Shown here: positions 36,136 through 48,800 of the stretch, piece by piece | Position numbering within the stretch: position 1 is the stretch's first letter | How the letters are laid out: the number at the start of each line of letters is the position of its first letter | Assembly (NCBI RefSeq): GCF_036669915.1 | Contig: NC_089321.1 | Span: forward strand, 8,480,449-8,544,448 | Direction of reading: 5' to 3' | Length of the DNA: 64,000 bases | Origin: Pocillopora verrucosa | Lineage: Eukaryota > Cnidaria > Anthozoa > Scleractinia > Pocilloporidae | The notes under the pieces: model-generated | What the model saw: only the letters and a program-made list of their open reading frames with translations | Told to the model about the DNA's origin: nothing | The model's database searches: none | Position numbers and translations under genes: made by a program

Positions 36136-39100
36136 TTAAATTCTTTTAGTGAAATTTGCCGGGAAAACACCCTTAATTCCGCTCAGCTCTAGGATACCAA
36201 GGAGCCAGCCCTCATCCTGTGGGAGGAAACAGATACAAAACACCATATTAGTTGAATAGATAAATAGAAAGGTGATAAGTTTAAAAACATTTTGAGTTTT
36301 GTTTTCATAAACTGTTTTTATACATAGGATCAAGTTTAACATGTGACTATATGAGAGTATTCCATACAACAAATCCTACAGAACAGAACACCTCATTTGC
36401 TTGACAGAGAACGGGGTGGGATGAGGTGGTAGTAAACTGTTGGTATGTTCTTTATTTGGATGCTCAGTTAAAAGGTCCATACTTGAGCTTTCAAATTATT
36501 AACAAAAAAAAAACACCATTTTCATGGAAATAGTGTAAATTTTGTCTGTCTGTGTGAACAGTATTCCACACTTAAGTGATGGTAAATAAAGGATAAGAAA
36601 CAAAACCAACAAAAAAAGTTGATAATCACCTGTTCCTCTGGATCCTCAAACTCGACAACATTTATGATCTCTCCTTTCTCAAATGACAACTCATCATCAT
36701 CTTCAGCAGCATATCTGTACGCAGCTCGAACCTAGACATTCCAATAACAATTTACAATCAGTAACTCAGCCTAATTTTATGGCGTGCAAACATAGAGTGA
36801 CATCTCTGTGGCTGAGCTGGAAAAGCAGAAGTTAAGTTCTTGGAATTCTGGAAGTGTAAATAGAGCCTGTGGTACCAAACCATGAGATGGGCTTTTAAAG
36901 GTTTTCCTCTCTCAGATTTCTTCTGTTAGTGGCAATTTTCAATAATTTATTGTATACCCCTACAAAGGGCACATTATTTTTGCAAAGAGGGTGCCTAAGA
37001 TGTAAGTTAAGGGCTGAAGCCACCGCATTGGAAGATTTTACTTTGTTCTGTTACACAGTCTGTACTTTCCTAAATATCACTAATCATTTGATCTTAGGTA
37101 GGAACTTTTCCTTTTTACCTTGTAAAGAAATCCAGGAATTTCAGGTCCTCTTCCTTCAGGTGGCTGCTGCTGTGCCTGTGACTGTGGCTGTGGCTGAACA
37201 GGTTCTGTCTGTGAGGCTGAGACAGGTGCAGCCTCTTCATTTGAGGGTGATCCCTTTTTTGAAGTAAAATTGTCAAATTACCAACACAGCAATAATGATG
37301 ACATCTGCAAACTGGTTGAGGAGGCCAAATACCCCAAATATTCAAAGTAAAAAATCTGTCAAGCAACCAGGTCAAAACAAGTCAACAGCATGAAAAGCAG
37401 AAGTCTCAGGTGACTAAGTTGTGATTGGTGTCCATTTTGAATCTGATTGGCTGAGAAAATGGCAGAAGTCCTCTGGACCGACCACAAAGTACTTCCCACG
37501 TTTTGGATATTCAAATGGAAATTGCTCTTAATTAACCTTGTTCTTGACAACTTTTTCCAAGTAATTAAACTGTCCCAATACAGACCTCTGTGCTTTCAGC
37601 TTCTGATTGTGAAGGCCTTTTTAATGGTAAAGATGGCACAGACGGTTTCTCTGGTGCTTTCTTTTCTGCATTTTCCAACTGTGATTGTGGGGGTAGTTGT
37701 CTGGCAGCTGGCTTGGGTTTCTGTTGATTATCTGCTTGTGTCACAGTCTCCCCACTCCCATCCTGTTCATCATGGTCAGACTGCATGAAGGGGTTTAGGG
37801 CTGGAAAATGAATGCCAGCTTATTTTAAAAGTGACATTAATTTGAGTGTTCAGTACACAAAATAGCTAGAAACAGGTATAAGTCCAGCATGTAACACAGT
37901 CTAGCTGTCTAAGGTGCCCTACCTTCCCCAGGCACCTTTAGTAAGTATTTAAAACAGACATCTCTGGAGGTAGAAAATTCCAAAGTAATAGACATTTGTG
38001 TAAGGAAAACTCATACACTGTATCTGAGGAAAAAAATGCGATGTTCAACTTTCTGAAGAAAACAAATTTAGATGTAACATTGCCCCTTTCTTATTGTTGC
38101 AACTATTTAGGAATTGACAGTTTACAATTAATAGTGGACAACTATTTTAATAATCTAATAATAATTTACCTAATAGCACAGAGGGAAAATAAAGTCCTTT
38201 CAAGATAACTGTAGACTGCAAACTTAACCCTTTCACTCACAGGATCTCATTAGTAATTCTTCCTCTTGTCTGCCATAAATACTTATGATTTCAATTTCGA
38301 GAATTTGGTATTGGATCAACTTGTAGTCCCCTAATTGAGATTTCTTCTTTATTCTCCTCACTTATCTGCTTGATTCTGCGTTGATATTGTCAGGAGAAAT
38401 TCTGTCTCATAGGAATTAAAGAGTTAAAGATAACTGTTTGGGATGAAGCCTTCAGGATATATCTTTAGGTAATTAGGGTTACTCTAACTATAGAAATTGT
38501 TATTTCTGAGGCAAGAATCCTATCATATTAAGTATGAATTCTGTGAGACAATCACTAACACAGAGCTACTGGTATTCCTTTAAATTACTTCTGGTAGCAA
38601 AAGTTAAGCATCCTTGAAGAACTTGCTTGTGAGAAATTGCTTGCAAAAATGTATAGCATTCAAAATAGGGTCAAGAGTGAATAAAATTCACTGATCATTA
38701 TGTTCACTAAAAATTTAAAATAATACCATCGACTCCATCTACTGCTTTTTCAGCTTGGTTGACTGTTCCATCTGAAAGAAAACAAAACTTGTTTGTTTTC
38801 ATTGTTTTGACTGTGATCTATTTCTTCCTTGTGAATTTTGAAAGCAATGATAAAATATCTGTAATGAAGCAAGAGGTATTCATTTCTATAATCAACAATG
38901 AAAGCTATTCGGAGTGATGAATTTAATATACTATTTTGTAAGGTGATCCATTGTTAAACTAGATATTGGACATTATCCTTACCATCACTGGTTTCCACAG
39001 GGTTAGCTTCGTCAATGCAGGCTACTGCATCCCCACTCTCTGCATGTGATGAAGTTGTTTGAGTGTCCATTTCATCACTGTCTGAGACTTGGTTCTCGCT

Positions 39101-42100
39101 TGAAAATTCAAAAGGTATTCAGTTAAAATTAATCATTATACTCTTTAAGACAAAATCTGTCTTAGTTTGGTATTAAGGGTTTGGTGGTGCACAGATTTCA
39201 TCATAGAATATAAGGATAATGAGTAAAAAGCTCACATCGGAAAGGAAAATATTCTTTGTTCATACAATAGGAAAGATGATAAGTTTTAAACTTGATAAAG
39301 AAATAGAGAAAGACGTTTTTTGTCTTGTCACAAGTGTGGGACAAAGAAAAATAATTGAACCTCAGACCTTTGGATTGCACACTCCAATGCTCTACCACTA
39401 AGCCACAGTGACTCTAAGGTTAGCAAGGCCCACACTATAGACATCGCTGATCCTGATATCCACTGCCGACAGTGTGCACGACGCGTGTCATGTATGAACT
39501 TTGTAATGGGCTTCACTCACCATAGAGTCTCTGTGGCTCAGAGGTAGAGCATTGCAGTGCAGAATCCAAAGGTCTGAGGTTCGATTCCCCATGGGAACTC
39601 AGAATTTTTTCTTTGTCCCATGTTTGTGATAAGACCAAAAACATCTTTCTCTCAAATATTCTTCTACACTTGGATTAAAAAAGCAAAGGAGTTTACAAAG
39701 AAAACATTACAAACCTAGCCACGGGATAAGGTCTCTTAGTAGTGTATGTTCCAGTTGCCATGTCATGAATTAAACCATCCATTAGATCATTCATCTGAGT
39801 TTTTGTCTGAAATAGTATGTAATGATTAGTTTGTAAAGATGGACAAACACTTTCTCAGTTGATAATGAACTTTATGCTGCAGATGTAGTGGCATTGGTGA
39901 TAGCATGCTGGTCTCAGGATAAATTGGATAGAGGGGGGGGGGGGTAAGCTTCTAAAGAAACTATGGTGCTGTGTCAGTGGGGGAGTGTAACAGGGTAAGT
40001 TAGTATTATCAACTGAGTTGATAATGTAAATTGGCCACCGTAAAGAGTTGCAAAGCTGACATTTCAAGCATTAACCCTTAGTTGGAGCAAAGTTTACCAG
40101 TAACTGACTAAGGGCTAATGCTCGAAACGTCAGCTTTGAGACTCTTTACAGTGGCCAATTTACGTTATCAACTCAGTTAATAGAACCAAATTACTCAGGT
40201 TAAATTGGTTCAGGTTTAAGCCATAGCCAGGTCATTAACAACAGAGTTGTGTTCTTGGGCAAGCTTGCCTTTTTCTACTCAAGAGGTAAACAGTCACTGG
40301 TGAATTTTTGGGGGAAACTTCAACCACAAATTCTTGAGGAAGTCATTATATACACTAATGCCCACTAATTCCTTTCCAGAAGAGGCAAAATCCCTTGAGT
40401 TATTTCATGCTAAAGAAACTTGGATTGATGAAGGGGCTGTTATGATTAACATTTTTTCTTTTGGTTTCATTTTTTTTAACCAATTTAAATTTTTCAAGCT
40501 AGCTTAAAATTTCCAGACTTAGCATCACTTGTAGATTGAGTTCACCTTTGTTTTAGGTATTTTCCTGAGGGTTTCCTTTAAATTATTCTGAGTTCTTCCC
40601 TTCGCAGAACCCAACACTCCAAAGCAAAGTGTTAAGACAAAGACTTGCTCCCAACATGTTTTCTTTTTAGTTGCAAAAATTACCTTTGCAGCTTCTCTAT
40701 GGAATACTCCTTCAGCGGTGAAAATACTTTGGAATGAGGACACATAAAAACCAATACGACTGAAAATAAAGGAAATGTCACATGACTGAGTTATTTTTCA
40801 CTTTTATAGTCAGGTTAACCTTTTAACCCACATGACTGACTAGGGCAGAATTTTTCCATGGAATATCAATTAATACAATATCAAGTATGCAAGTGATGAG
40901 AATAGAGAAAAATATCAGTCAAGGGATTATTAGTTGATCCAATACCCAATTCTCTGAACTAACAGCACAGGAACTGTATGGCAGACAGTAAGGGGAATTA
41001 CTAATGAGATCTTGAAAGTGAAAGGGTTAATCAGGTTAAAAAAAAAAGGATAACTAACATCTATGAATATTCCAAACCTCTATTGAGAAATTTTATCAAA
41101 AGTTGTCGATGATTAAAAATAACTCAAATGACTTCTTTTTTACCTGTCAAATAAAGCAGGTAATTCTTCATATAATTCTGCATGAAGTTTTGTATAAACA
41201 GATTTTGCTTCATTGTATTCTTCCTCTGCCTGAATTCGAAAAAAAATGAAAATAATTTCATCAGTTCCTAGGAGTATAGCGGCCACTGTCAAGAGTTTCT
41301 AGAGCTGATGCTTCAAGTTTTAGCCTTTCATCATTCACTCTGACAAAGGCTTAAACCATGAAACAAGATCCGATTAGCTGGTGAAAGACAAAGAGTAAGG
41401 AATAAAATTTATCAACTGAGGTGATAATGTAAATTGGCCACCATCAAGAGTTTTTTAAAGCTGATGTTTTGAGTGTTAGCCCTTTGTCATTTAGTCTGAC
41501 AAAGATCTAGTGCTTGAAACAATAATAATAATTATAATAATATTTATTGATTTTTATTGCACAAATATCAATCCAGGAAAACAAATTTTCATCTGCCCAT
41601 TACATTGACTCTGCAAAATTCTAAAATCCTGGTAAATTATTATTCCAATTCAAAAAAATTATAAAAAACAACATTTAATAAATCATAAAAGTCCTATTTA
41701 CATATCGTACCTAATAATTTGTTAGAAAATAATAAGTCTTAAATTCTAAAAACAATGACTAGTGATTCTAAAATCCTATTTAAAAATAATTCTTTATAAA
41801 ACAATAAAAATAATGAATTAGCTAGGAAACACCTTCTGAAATAAATGAGTTTTAAGAGCCTTTTAAGGACATAAAAAAAAAACATTAAAAAAACATAAAT
41901 TTAAAGCATTTAAAAAAACCAAGAAACATTGGCCGATTACTGGTGAAAGAGGAAAAGAAAGCTCCGGAGTAACAGTGAGATGATCACCTGAGCAAGCTTC
42001 TTTTGATCAGCTGCCTTTCCTTTGGATTTTAGTGTCTACAAAAGAAACCAAAGTTTAGTTTAAGGCAAGGTAGATCAGCATTGTTGCTTCTTCTCTGAAG

Positions 42101-45100
42101 TAAAACAGTCTGGGCTATGGTGAAAAAAGGAGTGCAGAGTGATGTTTTTTTTTTTTACAGAAGACAGCAAAGGACCCAGAACTTAACATTTCTCTGAACA
42201 GGCACAATCACAGAGCTTTTTGCCTGAAGTGTTACGGCAACTGAAATTAGTCAAAATGCCTAAAGAAACACTGTCCAATTGATAAGTTGATGTCAAATCA
42301 CTCCAGAAAGGGTTACATGTACATTCTCTTTCCAGTGACACCCTTCATGCTCTAAAAACATTCGAGCATAAGTTCTTGAACATCATGCCTGAAAAACTTT
42401 GACTGAAAATGAGTGAGAGTCATAGAGACCAGGGATGGTAACCATAGCTTACTGGTAATAGTTTCAACTTATGAATACACAATTCTTTTGACCAGGCTGA
42501 TCAAAAATAACACCAGTTGACCAAAAGTCACCATTGTAATGAAATCACCCTAAAAAATTTAAGACCTTCCATTATAATTGTTTTAAATAACCAATGTGCC
42601 ACTGATCAGCAAAATGTTTTTTTCAGTAAGTCACAACATCATCTACAAATATTCACCTCAAGATTGTGTCTGTATCGATCATAGTCAACAAGTTTTCTAC
42701 CTCGTTTATTTATTCTGGCCTGGAAAGGATAAAACAAATAAATATGTCTTTCCAGAACAAACATGTTGACAAGTCAGTCGTATCTTTAAACTAAGAAATC
42801 AAACTACAAATTTTGTCTTACATCTTGAATGCCATCTAGGCAAACAACAATATATGTCTTGCTGAAGTCAAAGCATCTTTGCCTAACCTCTTATTCAACA
42901 ACTATGGTACTAAATATGAGAATGGAAGGTAAATCAAGGAGAATGAAAACTTACAAATAAACTGACAATAGAGAAAAAGATTTACCATTTTTAACAGAGC
43001 ATATCTTAAGAGGCATTTAAAAAAACAATAAAACTGCTGCTAAAAAGTGGACACAGACAAGACTACATTTTATACACAAGACATTACAAATTTCTCAACA
43101 TAAATTGTCTTACATTATGCAGTGATATAAACACATCAATAACAAGTACATAATACATTTAATGGAACATGAACACTCACAGCTAGTTAAGATGTAAAGC
43201 CAATACACATGTGAAATGGTATAACAAGAAGTGTTTTTGTAATAATTTTATAAATCTTGTGCAAACATTGGCTATAGATACCTTTATATCAGGAAATTGG
43301 CTCTGGTATGCTGTCAGAGGAATAATAACTTCATCATCCATTTTTTCTACTAAATCAGACCACTGGCTGTGTAATTCCTGATTAAAGTATGTAGGGGAAA
43401 AATACAGTTACTTATACTCTGGTGCTGAAGATAATGGTACAAGTCCCTGGCATTTCTAAGAGACAGCCAGAAATATTAATAGCAATTTACAATTATGCTT
43501 GCTAATAAAGATCCTCAGGAGGTCTTCAATATATGGACTTCCATGTAGGTATCTCGGTATAAACTTAAACCCACACAGTGCACTTTCATTGTTTTAGAAA
43601 AATGGTAGTTAATTGCAAATGCTGACAAAAAATTTAAACTTCACAATGAAGCTGCTCCAACTAAAAATTATTTAACTACTGATGTATATAAGTCTTAATT
43701 TGTGTAACTGCCATGCTACACTAACTATCTTGAATTGAATTAAGCATCTTATTGGGACCCAGCTTTCAGGATGGTAAATATACTCTTGCATAAAATAAGA
43801 ACAAAATTCAACAATTCTAATCACAAACCTCTATAAGTTGAATGAGTTTATCTCTTCCTGGCCAATCAGGTTCATACACTTCTCTCACTGCATCTGCAAA
43901 TGCATCACTAGATACTAACATTGCTGTAAGAAAAGATCAAACAAGTCTAAGTCAGACATCTGTCTTTATTCTGAAATAAAAACCTATAAGCCTAAGGCTC
44001 TCTGATGTGCAAAGTTGTATGAAGAGTCAGTTTTCCATCATCTCACCTCTAATACACGAATAATAATTTTTCAATTCTTTATGTAACCTTTGAGCTGCAC
44101 TCTAAAAAGTAAACAGAGCAGCAGTTAATGAGAATTTGTTTAACAATAAAGAACTTCTTTAATGGATGATCATTTCCTTTCATTCTCAAGACCTTCATGT
44201 TTGATTAAGGTGTAACTTAATATAAGGAGAAATTAAATGCTAGTCATTCTTAGTAGTCAAAGGGATAATTATGAAGTTTAAGAAGGGCTTGGCATCTTTA
44301 GGGCCTTCCAGTGGCAAAATGAAAGGTAAAATTTTTAAAGTTTTGCAGCCAATAATTAAAAAAACCCAACAAATTGACGGGCCAAATTACCTGGCCCAAT
44401 TTGTGACATATGTCCTCCTCTCAGTGTATATGTTTATCTATAATTTTTTGGACACAATTCATTAATTACTAGCTGTTCAATCCCAATATATCATATTTGG
44501 AGCAGCAGATGATGACAAATAACATATTTGTTATTGTCACAGTTTAACTCAAGTAGAAGAAATTACTACCAGGAAAGATAAACCACAAAAAGATTTTAGT
44601 ATTAGATAAGTCTTACACCTAAGGTTCAATTGGTATCTGGGAGGTAAAGTGAAAACTCCATAATGATTGAAATTTTGATTTTCTCCAGGATTTAATTTTT
44701 CTGCAATTCATTCTGAAGCAGTTTTTTGGATATGATCAATTCATCATTTATCACTTTCTTTTCCATTTAAGCACAGGTATAAGAAGGTGAAAAGAAAGAA
44801 AGCCCTCATTCATTTTTAATTGAGATATGTAAAAAATTTGCATGACTGAAATAGTGCAAGCTGATCATATGGTTACCATAATAAAATGACTAAGTTGTAG
44901 TCCTAATAATTAATTGAAAAAACCTGCTTTCAACTGTACTGATTAAAATCAAGACATCTGTCCCAAAAAGCTGGGCTATTAATTGATGATGCCTTTTTTA
45001 TCAAATTCATAATTATGTAGTTCAAAAGGTTAGTGTCGTGTACATCAGCTCAGAGCTGAACGAGATTTGCGTGTTCATGTCGATTGTTCAATTCTGAAAT

Positions 45101-45807
45101 TGTTTCATTGAACAGAGTGTAGATCAAACAGTAGGTAAATCCCTCTTAGTTCTTCTCTATCCTTTTCGATCACACTTAGATAAAGTTCAGAAGATTACAA
45201 TATACATTGTACATAAAGGAAAAAGGTGATCGGAAGTCACTTGTTTGAGTCTTTTGCTTAGCTTTCCAATATTCATCAAAACAAATTCCATCATTATCAC
45301 ATTGCATTACACTGTAATTAAAATCATGTATGAGGGAAAAACGCAACCGAAGGCAAAGTTCTGTATTAAGAATACGCACGCATATACAAGATGGTATTTT
45401 TTGACATCTGCATGCGATCGTTATAGACTGACAATATTTTTAAAGAGTCCGTCAAGACCCTATTACCTGTTGTTTATTGAAGTTGTTTACGAACTCATCA
45501 AATGTAAGATCCTTTGTCTCATTTGCTTTCCCGAGCTTTTGCATCACCTAGAAATACCAGAAACACTCTTTAGCATGGAAGTAACTTACGACGCGATCAC
45601 TTCCGATTAGCCAAACCACCTCCCTTTGGCATCCTCTTGGTATAACTACATTATCACCCGAAACTTCTCAGAAATTAGCAGAAAGATGGATAAAATAAAA
45701 CTCTTTTAACTCGCCTTTTCTTGAGCACGCTTGGCTCTTTTTGTGGTAATGCTCGCCGTACGAGAAAAAAAGCTTTTCTCGGAACTTTTGTCGGGTTTAT
45801 CCGCCAT
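36136..45807 (-). CDS. AMPH: Amphiphysin/BIN-family protein (BAR and SH3), 16 coding exons
   Basis: It senses and bends membrane at endocytic necks or tubules. Its SH3 recruits dynamin-type partners. Exons in transcript order: 45715-45807, 45467-45547, 44047-44101, 43829-43923, 43282-43377, 42657-42719, 41988-42035, 41144-41229, 40684-40759, 39715-39806, 38983-39098, 38727-38771, 37586-37800, 37119-37253, 36630-36731, 36136-36216. All phases agree, giving 492 aa. The N-BAR domain covers about 1-245, with RAQEKVMQKLGKANETKD at 27-44, VYEPDWPGRD and KRGRKLVDYDRYRHNLE. An acidic, Pro/Gln-rich linker follows and contains an NPF motif (318-320), a ligand for EH domains. The C-terminal SH3 (about 428-492) carries GFLYKVRAAYRY, DELSFEKGEIINV, DEGWLLG and GVFPANFTKRI. 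The first intron uses a GC donor. AMPH and BIN1 arose from one ancestor, so the vertebrate symbol is approximate. Confidence 0.95.
39305..39417 (-). mobile_element. tRNA-derived SINE copy, minus strand
   Basis: Read on the minus strand: GTGGCTTAGTGGTAGAGCAT, then AATCCAAAGGTCTGAGGTTC and CTTTGTCCCA. It matches the plus-strand copy at 39521-39645 at most positions. It lies in an amphiphysin intron. Confidence 0.75.
39521..39645 (+). mobile_element. tRNA-derived SINE copy, best preserved in the window
   Basis: It has an A box (TGGCTCAGAGGTAGAGCA), a B box (GAGGTTCGATTCC) and a degenerate acceptor-stem pairing (GAGTCTC with GGGAACTC). The tail TTTTTTCTTTGTCCCATGTT is shared with the other copies. 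The anticodon arm is not regular, so this is a SINE head and not a tRNA gene. It lies about 100 bp from the inverted copy at 39305-39417. Confidence 0.8.
40009..40178. mobile_element. Foldback element with about 70-bp inverted arms
   Basis: The left arm (about 40009-40080) contains GATAATGTAAATTGGCCACC and AAAGCTGACATTTCAAGC. The right arm (about 40108-40178) is its reverse complement with few mismatches, containing GCTCGAAACGTCAGCTTTG and GTGGCCAATTTACGTTATCA. The 27-bp centre is unpaired. Related single arms lie at 41278-41530. It is non-coding, in an amphiphysin intron. Confidence 0.85.
41278..41530. repeat. Two further arms related to the foldback element at 40 kb
   Basis: GGCCACTGTCAAGAGTTTCT near 41281 and GATAATGTAAATTGGCCACC near 41425 each lead into an AGCTGATG-type segment and a TTAGCC(C)TTT segment, as in the left arm at 40009. 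Both are in the same orientation. An AAT-rich simple repeat follows at about 41518-41550. Confidence 0.65.
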
Positions 45808-45878
45808 CTTGGTTCTAACCTATCACCGCTGACACGCGAGTACGCATGCGCTGGGCGAAACATCACAAGATGGCGGAT
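45799..45878. promoter_or_regulatory. Bidirectional promoter of amphiphysin and SNX4 with inverted CAAGATGGCGGAT
   Basis: The two start codons (45807 minus, 45870 plus) are separated by 62 bp. CAAGATGGCGGAT occurs on the minus strand at 45799-45811 and on the plus strand at 45866-45878, and each copy contains the start codon of its gene. The motif matches the YY1-type AAGATGGCGG element, known to set initiation in short-5'UTR genes. An NRF1-like ACGCATGCGC lies between them at 45842-45851. There is no TATA box. Confidence 0.75.
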
Positions 45879-48800
45879 TTTATGGAAGACGAGAAAAAAG
45901 TGCAATATTTTCCAGAAGGAAGTCTGTTAAATACAATGATCATATCGATTATTGACTCAGAGAAACGTTTCACTGATATTTTGAAGGAACCGTACACTGT
46001 TTACCTCATAGAGACTAAGTGAGTCCATCGCTTTTTTCAGTTTTTACACAGATGGGTACTTTGTTATTACGCGTCATAAGATTTTGATCGCTTACCAGTT
46101 CGCGTCACCTTTGTAAGATGCGACACTAGAGTCGATGTACTATTATTTAAATTGATCAGCTTCAGGAGTATCGCGGTATTTTTACTTAATTGTTAGTCGA
46201 TCTGAAGTGCGACGCATCTTTTCGATTGCCCCCCTGTGACAAACATGAGATCTGGTCCTCACAGACTCTCTTGTCTCGTCGTGATGATAAAGTTCACCTT
46301 AGTTTAAGATTTAGAAGCGTTTTCTGCTCGGTCAGATTCGGTAACAACCAAAATTTCTTTCTTGAGAGGGGCTTGGGGAAGGGGTGAAAGGTACTGAAGT
46401 ACGTTTTGGGTTTGAGGACCATTTGACTATTTAGGTCTTAAGCCCTGTTCAAACGGTCATGATAGATGATGATGGTCGAAGATAGTTTCAAATTTTATTC
46501 CCTTTCATTGACTATAGTTTGCGTTTAAGCGATTTGTGATTGTTGATAACAGTCGACAAAATCATGCCATGAGATCTGGGTAATTGTAAACAAATATGGG
46601 CTGTGCTGAGATAAGCAATTTTGGTGGCATTTGAAATTTTAGTCAAAAAGGTGGAAGTTGAAGATACTGAAGCTTATCAGGAGACAATGAGATTGAACAA
46701 TTGGGCTTTCTGCAAAATTTTACCATTTGCCATTTTGGTTTGAGCCCCTTTTTGGCAAAACTATTGACTGAAAAAGTATTACTTGCCATCATCCATTGTT
46801 CAAATGCAAAAACTGCCATAAACTATCATGTGGAATATGAACGTGTCCAAACTACATAATAGTTGATGATTGTAGATGATGGTCAATGACAGTGCACAAT
46901 TATTTGTGTTCAAACATGTGTGATAGTTGAAACCATCAACTATCATGACTGTTTAAATGGGCCCTTAGAAATAAGATCTTTGTTGCAAATTTTTTTGGGG
47001 GTTCATGCAAGATTATGAGTTTCTACAAGTCATTGGTTTCTTCCTTTAAAAGTACATCTACTGATGAAATTTGTTTGTGTTTTTTATTAGGTACATTGAT
47101 GGGGGTCCTCCTGCTGGAGAGCCTGATATGTCATCCTCCATATGGAGAAGATACAGTGAATTTGAGCTGTTGAGAAATTATCTCATAGCAAACTTCCCTG
47201 CAGTGAGCATACACATTATGTTAACTTTGTTTTGATATCAGCTAATAGTTTTTGGTATATGTCTTTCATTGTATTTTCTCCAGTAAATAAATATATCACC
47301 AAACTCAGTTCACTTGAATTGAATTATCCGAAAAAAACTATAGATTTTTGTAGCTTTTGGTTGGATTGAAATGGTTTAAAAAACTCCTTACTTAGAGTAT
47401 GGTAGAGTAATTTCAATCATGCACAGTAGTGTGAAAATGAAAATGCAATCTACTTCCTTTGATCTGTAGTGTAAACAAGAGCCTGAATCTGCATCATTTG
47501 TGTGATTAATATGCATGTTTATAAAGTTTTAACAGAAATATCATTCCTTTCCAGTTGATTGTTCCCCCTTTGCCAGAAAAAAGGGTAAGTAAAGCAGGAG
47601 TTATAAGTTCACTCTTCTTATCCAGTGTATTCAACCCAATTTTTCCTCTGAGAGAGTGAACTTTTTCAATTATCTGTTTCTTTAGATCAACATTGCAGCC
47701 CTTCGTATTGCTGCAGATAAGTTTGATCCAGATTTTATTGAGAAGAGAAAGGTTGCACTCGAGGTAACAACTTATTTATATTGCTCAGCAGATAACTTTG
47801 ACCCACAAGGAATTTAGTTTTCCCTTTGAATCATGTTTATTTTTGTTTTCCTTGTTAAATATCATGGCTTGATTCTCAAAATTATAGAAAATAGTCCTTT
47901 TTGAAGATGAATGTGCTTAAAACGACAACCTTTGCAATTAAATCTTCTCCTTTGTATAAGCATTTGTTGTAATTGTGTTTGTACTCAAGACATGATTTGA
48001 TGCTACTCTGGTTTAAAGGTTTAATGAATGTAACTGAGAAGTTACCATTCATAGATGCAATGTTTCAACACTCCTGTCTAGTGCCTTCATCAGGGGTGAT
48101 CTAATAGCTGCAGTAAGAGATCCCTTCGCATGCTCACTAATTAGCTGCCCTTTTTTTTGATGAGGTGTAAATAGGCGTCAGATAGTAAGCCACCATCATC
48201 AAGATTTAGAGGAGTGTGGGCGGAGTTGATATACCTGGCTTCCAAACAAAGGCACTGGTGGTAACATTGGTTAGTGGTGATAATTTTTGAATTATCACCC
48301 CTGATGAAAGCACTAGACAGGCATTTAAGAAAATAAACAATGCTTTTTAAAAACAAGTTTTGACAGTTCTTCTGTCATCTTCAGTTCTGGTTTTAAAAAG
48401 TACAAAGGTTAATTTAAAGTGTGTAACAAAATGCTAATTGAACAAACAACAGTAACAGAACAATGTATGTAATTACAAGGAAATTTTTTAATTAACATGA
48501 TGAAGTTGATGATTAAGTGTAGGTTTCTCCCACTGAATGTGAATAGCTTCTTTAATTTTAAGTTGGAAAGTTGTGGAAGCATGATCTAAGATGCAAAAAC
48601 ACTCATCAGAACATAGAGTGGGACATTGTGGAGAATTATGTAAATGTTTGAAGGGTCTTTCACGCCAAACATATTATATATTTAAAAAGATGAAAAATCC
48701 AACTTAACATCTATGTTGTTACAACAACGCTTAGCGAAGTGGTGAACCCTTTTTTGCACTTTTCAATAGACAGGAGTTTCAAAACATGGGTCCATGAATT

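Noticed and set aside
39530-39605. tRNA gene suggested by A and B boxes
   Set aside because: The anticodon arm does not fold regularly, and the same segment with the same non-tRNA tail recurs at least four times in the window, so it is a SINE head.
45245-45610. 121-codon plus-strand frame
   Set aside because: It covers, in antisense, the second amphiphysin coding exon (45467-45547), which is clearly a BAR-domain segment.
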